Of a stretch of DNA of 64,000 nucleotides, positions 60,837-64,000 are shown piece after piece. The first letter of the stretch is position 1. Each line of letters begins with the position of its first letter. The stretch lies in contig CP079215.1 in NCBI GenBank assembly GCA_019316985.1, positions 4,464,001-4,528,000 on the forward strand, read 5' to 3'. This stretch comes from Paraniabella defluvii. Lineage in GTDB: Bacteria > Bacteroidota > Bacteroidia > Chitinophagales > Chitinophagaceae. Under the pieces are notes generated by a model. It made no database searches. It saw nothing but the letters and a program-made list of their open reading frames with translations, and was not told where the DNA came from. A program made the translations under genes and the position numbers.

Positions 60837-61821
60837 ATGAAAAATAATACAGTAGAATTGACATTGAAGAATCAAACGGTTGTTATCACTGGCGCTTCCA
60901 GCGGCATTGGAAAAGCTGCTGCTATTGCTTTCGCGCGCAAAGGGGTGAAGCTGGTACTTGCCGCCCGTGGCAGGAAGGGTTAGAGGAAACGGCAGCTAAA
61001 AGTTATGAAGCGGGTGCCGCGGCTGTTCATATAGTTCCTACTGATATGTCAGACGCAGCGCAGGTACAACAACTGGTAAAGGAAGCTTTATCCTGTTATG
61101 GACATATCGGTTATTGGATCAATAATGCCGGTGTGCTGTCCTTCGGTAAATTCGAAGAAACCCCTCTTGAGGTCATCGACCAGGTGATCAAAACCAATCT
61201 TCTGGGCTATGTATATGGTGCCCGTGCTGTATTGCCCGTTTTTAAACAACAAGGGAAAGGTGTATTGATCAATAATATTTCTATAGGAGGCTGGATGCCT
61301 GCTCCGTTCGGTACTGCTTATACGGCATCTAAATATGGTATAAGAGGAATGGTGGAAGGTTTGCAGGCAGAGGTTTCCCATTATCCCAATATTCATGTAT
61401 GCGCATTGTATCCTGGTTTTCAAAGGTCGGCTGGTATAGGTCATGCTGCCAACTACTCCGGTATCCGTTTAAGCACACCTCCGCCGGCGTTCGATCCGGG
61501 GCATCTTGCAGAAGCGATGGTGAGGCTAGCGTTAAATCCAACAGCTGCCACTTATCCCGATTGGTTCGGAATAATTTTTAAACGGCTATACCAGGTATGC
61601 CCGGGATGGATTCGAGAGCCTCCTCTGTAGCGATGCGGGGCGCTATGAAATGGGCTAATAAAACCGGCCCCAGCCAGGGCAATGTTTTAAGGCCGTCAAC
61701 CGGGTACAATAGTATTTATGGTAAAACCTTATTGTCTTCCCCGAACGTACAACGAGCAGCGGCTTTGGCAATTACCAGCGTTGTAATTGTGGGTTTATGG
61801 ATGGTGCGGCGCCGGCGTTAA
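60837..61821 (+). CDS. SDR family oxidoreductase with C-terminal membrane helix (frameshifted)
   Basis: About 328 residues. VVITGASSGIGKAAAIAFARKG (cofactor), WINNAGVLSFGKF (NNAG), INNISIGGWMP, and catalytic YTASKYGIRGM. About 70 extra residues follow the usual SDR end (WANKTGPSQGNVLRPSTGY) and finish in one hydrophobic helix, AAALAITSVVIVGLWMV, with an RRRR tail, so the enzyme is probably membrane-anchored. Breaks lie near 60980, 61430 and 61620. Confidence 0.8.
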
Positions 61822-61863
61822 TGACCGGTAGCCCTAATCCCGCCTTTTGTCTTCAGTATATAC

Positions 61864-61886
61864 AAAAATCCCCGGCGACAGCCGGG
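61864..61886 (-). terminator. Terminator of the DUF892 gene
   Basis: CCCGGC (61871-61876), GACA, GCCGGG (61881-61886) form a perfect stem. On the minus strand it is followed by GATTTTT. It lies 34 bp after the stop at 61920. Confidence 0.75.
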
Positions 61887-61919
61887 AAAGTGTGGAATAG
61901 GTAGTATTTGAATATAGTT

Positions 61920-62443
61920 TTATTCTGTTGCCGCCTGCGAATTCACAAAGTCCTGTGCTATTTCTGTTAAAGCCTCATCTGTCATTTTTTCGTTTGCCAA
62001 CGTACGCTCCAGTAATTCTGCCACCTCTGTATGGCCCATATTTTGTGCGAAAGTTCTCAGCGTTCCGTAGGTAGCTATTTCATAATGTTCTACTTTCTGT
62101 GCAGCAAGTATCAATGCGGCATCTCGGGTATAGCTGTTTTTTCGGTGTCGCTGATGATAGACTCTGCCTCTTCAATCAAACCTTCCATAGCCTTACATTT
62201 TTTGCTGTCAGACTCCTCGTCTAAAAGGTCGAAAATGCGTTCCAGGTTTTCTATATGAAGTTGCGTATCGCTGGTATGTTTATAAAAAGCGGCAGCAAGC
62301 TCTTCGCTGGTGCTGGCCTCCTGCATTTTAGGCAGTGCCTTTATTAGCGACAGTTCTGCGCCGTAAATGTCTCTCAGTTCCTCCACAAAAAACTGGTGAA
62401 ATTCGCTGTTTTGCATGTCTGAAAATTTGTTGGAAATTGTCAT
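61920..62443 (-). CDS. DUF892 ferritin-like protein, second paralogue (frameshifted near 62115)
   Basis: About 174 residues. [43 protein letters not shown] and, after the break, [22 protein letters not shown] and [21 protein letters not shown]. These are the same helix positions and Glu/His pattern as the protein at 41627. It lacks the basic N-terminal extension of that paralogue. A stress-related ferritin-like role is inferred from the family. Confidence 0.83.
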
Positions 62444-62524
62444 AGTGATTGTTTTTTTAAGTTAATGAATAACTAAGTTTAATATTTAAGGTCTGATATC
62501 CCGTTTCTAATATCTGTTATCCCT

Positions 62525-63092
62525 TTACTTCCTCTTCAATAATACACTGTCTATTCGCCGGGCTTCGGCAAGATGGTGTTCCAGCGTGGGAATTTTAGAG
62601 GTCGCCCATTTGCGCAGGTCGGGATCTTTTCCTTCATTCGCCTGTTCGCGAAACGCTTCAATATCTTCCTCGTGATCTTTTATCATAAACGAAATGTATT
62701 CACGGTCGAACTCACCTGCTTGCTTTTCATTAAGCTCATTATATTTTTTTGCTTGTCTTCGCTCAAAGCGGCAGGAAGGCTTATGTTTTTGTTTGTGCAA
62801 GTGATTTAAGTTCATCATTGGCTCCAGAATGATCAGTTGTCATCATGTTTCCAAAATCTTTAACTTCCTTATGAGTGGCTTTTGTTTGGGCCAGTTTACC
62901 CAGTTCTACCTCCATCATTCCTCCATCTGCCGCTTTTACGGCAAACGCTGCATCTGATTCTACCTGGGTATTGTCAAATTTCGCTTCGTTTTGGTCTTCC
63001 GCTGTTTCCTTTGAGTCTGAGCTTTGTTGCCGGTTTTCACAGGCGGCAATACATAAGGCCAGTAGCATGCTGGCGGCGATTAACTTTTTCAT
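62525..63092 (-). CDS. DUF4142 lipoprotein (frameshifted near 62790)
   Basis: About 189 residues. MKKLIAASMLLALCIAAC is a lipoprotein signal with lipobox Cys. The DUF4142 helical domain reads FDNTQVESDAAFAVKAADGGMMEVELGKLAQTKATHKEVKDFGNMMTTDHSGANDEL (given in parts), then after the break NELNEKQAGEFDREYISFMIKDHEEDIEAF and IPTLEHHLAEARRIDSVL. The regularly spaced His and Glu suggest a ferritin-like metal site. It is often found with DUF892 and catalase genes. Confidence 0.8.
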
Positions 63093-63509
63093 ATTGAACG
63101 GCTTTTATTAAACAAATAATATGACCAGGTAAATATGGGCCTCAATAGCCATGCCGGAACAGACCGGGGAGCATAAACAGGTTTCAACCCGTTTAAACAT
63201 CAACAATTTATATGGATAGCAGCACTGTTTTGAACCCGGGAATTAAAAAGGCATACAAGGGATGTGTAAAATACTATACATATTGTAGCGCCTATTGCAG
63301 GCCGTTCTTCTTCAAACGCATACAAAAGGTAACGTCAGAGGCAGATGTGTTCCTGTATGCTTGTGGAAATATGGTTGTTTTTATTGATTTTAATTGTAAT
63401 GTTTATATTTTAGTGGCCACGCCATCATTACGGATAGCTAACAAATACAAGCCGGGGCGGTTACATTTTTAAAGAAGTTGTTTCCCGGGATATATAAAAG
63501 TGTCAATTC
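63093..63509. other. Intergenic spacer without a supported gene
   Basis: A frame at 63212-63472 (86 codons, plus) has unusual composition, rich in Cys, Tyr and Phe. It resembles no family and is not supported as a gene. Nothing else was seen. Confidence 0.4.
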
Positions 63510-64000
63510 ATGAAAAGGAATGTTGTTCTGTTTTTAATTATTATAAGTTTTACCGGCTGCGGCCTGGAGCAGCGTAAAAAAGAACTGGAGCAAAGAGAAG
63601 CCAGCGTCACCGATCGGGAGCGTGCTTTAGTATTAAAAGAAAAAGAGTTGAAGCTTTGGGAAGACAGCCTGAAAAGGAATATGACCCTGAAGGATTCGTC
63701 TTTTCTATTAAACGACAGTAGTACGGTGCCGCTGCCAGACTCACTTTCGGGAGCATGGGACGTAAATATGCTCTGTACTAAAACTAATTGCAATGGTTTT
63801 GCTGTAGGAGACACACGCAAAGAAACCTGGATGTTTATTAAAAGAGATGAAGCGGTAAGCGTAAGAGCTATGCAGGAGATCAGCTGATCAGGTTATATAT
63901 AGGCACTTTTAACGGTGACGGGTTCCAGTTATCAGTGCCTCCGGCTGCTTCAGACTCCCTTTCTTCTTCCATGACTGTAAACCTGAAGGTAGAAGGTGCT
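63510..64000 (+). CDS. Coiled-coil lipoprotein, cut by window end (frameshifted near 63875)
   Basis: MKRNVVLFLIIISFTGC is a lipoprotein signal with lipobox TGC. A short heptad coiled coil follows (LEQRKKELEQREASVTDRER, LVLKEKELKLWEDSLKR), then a possible beta domain beginning LSGAWDVNMLCTKTNCNGF. After a break it continues to the window edge as LYIGTFNGDGFQLSVPPA. Family unknown. Confidence 0.65.

Noticed and set aside
63212..63472. Plus-strand frame of 86 codons
   Set aside because: Odd Cys/Tyr/Phe composition, no family and no operon context; left as spacer.
1..64000. tRNA, rRNA or CRISPR loci
   Set aside because: No cloverleaf T-loop motif, rRNA segment or regularly spaced direct repeat was found by eye; the heptad arrays have no spacers.

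Overview
The window is a Bacteroidota chromosome segment, most likely from the family Chitinophagaceae. The evidence is the gene content: two BlaI/M56 pairs, one carrying TonB-plug modules, a long NusB of about 300 residues, DUF1573, DUF721 next to recF, DUF6766, and SusC-type VTVxGYxTR motifs. Promoter-like TAnnTTTG elements and weak Shine-Dalgarno sequences agree with this. No rRNA, tRNA, integrase, transposase or CRISPR array was seen.

A warning applies to every coordinate. More than half of the genes are split by one or more single-base frameshifts, usually in or beside short mononucleotide runs, and this includes essential genes (groES, groEL, coaE, hpt, recF, lipB, yebC). Both halves of each gene stay conserved, so the shifts are read here as sequencing errors and not pseudogenes. 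Each gene is given once, from its real start to its real stop, with the breaks noted.

Layout. 1-4.2 kb: transglutaminase, thioredoxin-like protein, BlaI repressor with an M56/TonB-plug sensor. 4.2-9 kb (minus): lipoprotein, hpt, LysM glucosaminidase, O-methyltransferase, sodium:solute symporter. 9-14.2 kb (plus): LOG, PIG-L deacetylase, two very small membrane proteins, a second symporter. 14.3-18.1 kb (minus): VanX-like dipeptidase, cupin, GroES paralogue, second BlaI/M56 pair. 18-36.7 kb: housekeeping genes (yebC, two transporters, DedA, RluA, lipB, DUF721-recF, PPTase, two glycosyltransferases, coaE, yajC, nusB, groES-groEL).

37.5-63 kb is an accessory block with a stress and signalling character. 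It holds DUF6766, CinA, KTSC, zinc alcohol dehydrogenase, two DUF892 ferritin-like proteins, a large catalase, SDRs, an FAD-Rieske oxidoreductase and a DUF4142 lipoprotein. Inside it is a soluble signalling group: CheB, a CheB-CheR-PAS fusion, a PAS/GAF histidine kinase, a lone receiver, a sigma-54 response regulator and a 64-residue stand-alone H-box protein. A glycosyltransferase/UDP-galactopyranose mutase/glycosidase cassette follows.

The least explained structures are non-coding: two inverted copies of a 155-bp element with 15-bp terminal inverted repeats (28.3 and 39.6 kb), a family of 7-nt-periodic intergenic arrays facing their inverted complements (19.1, 26.7, 34.3, 34.95 kb), and a TACGA-N5/6-TCGTA dyad in front of both blaI genes.
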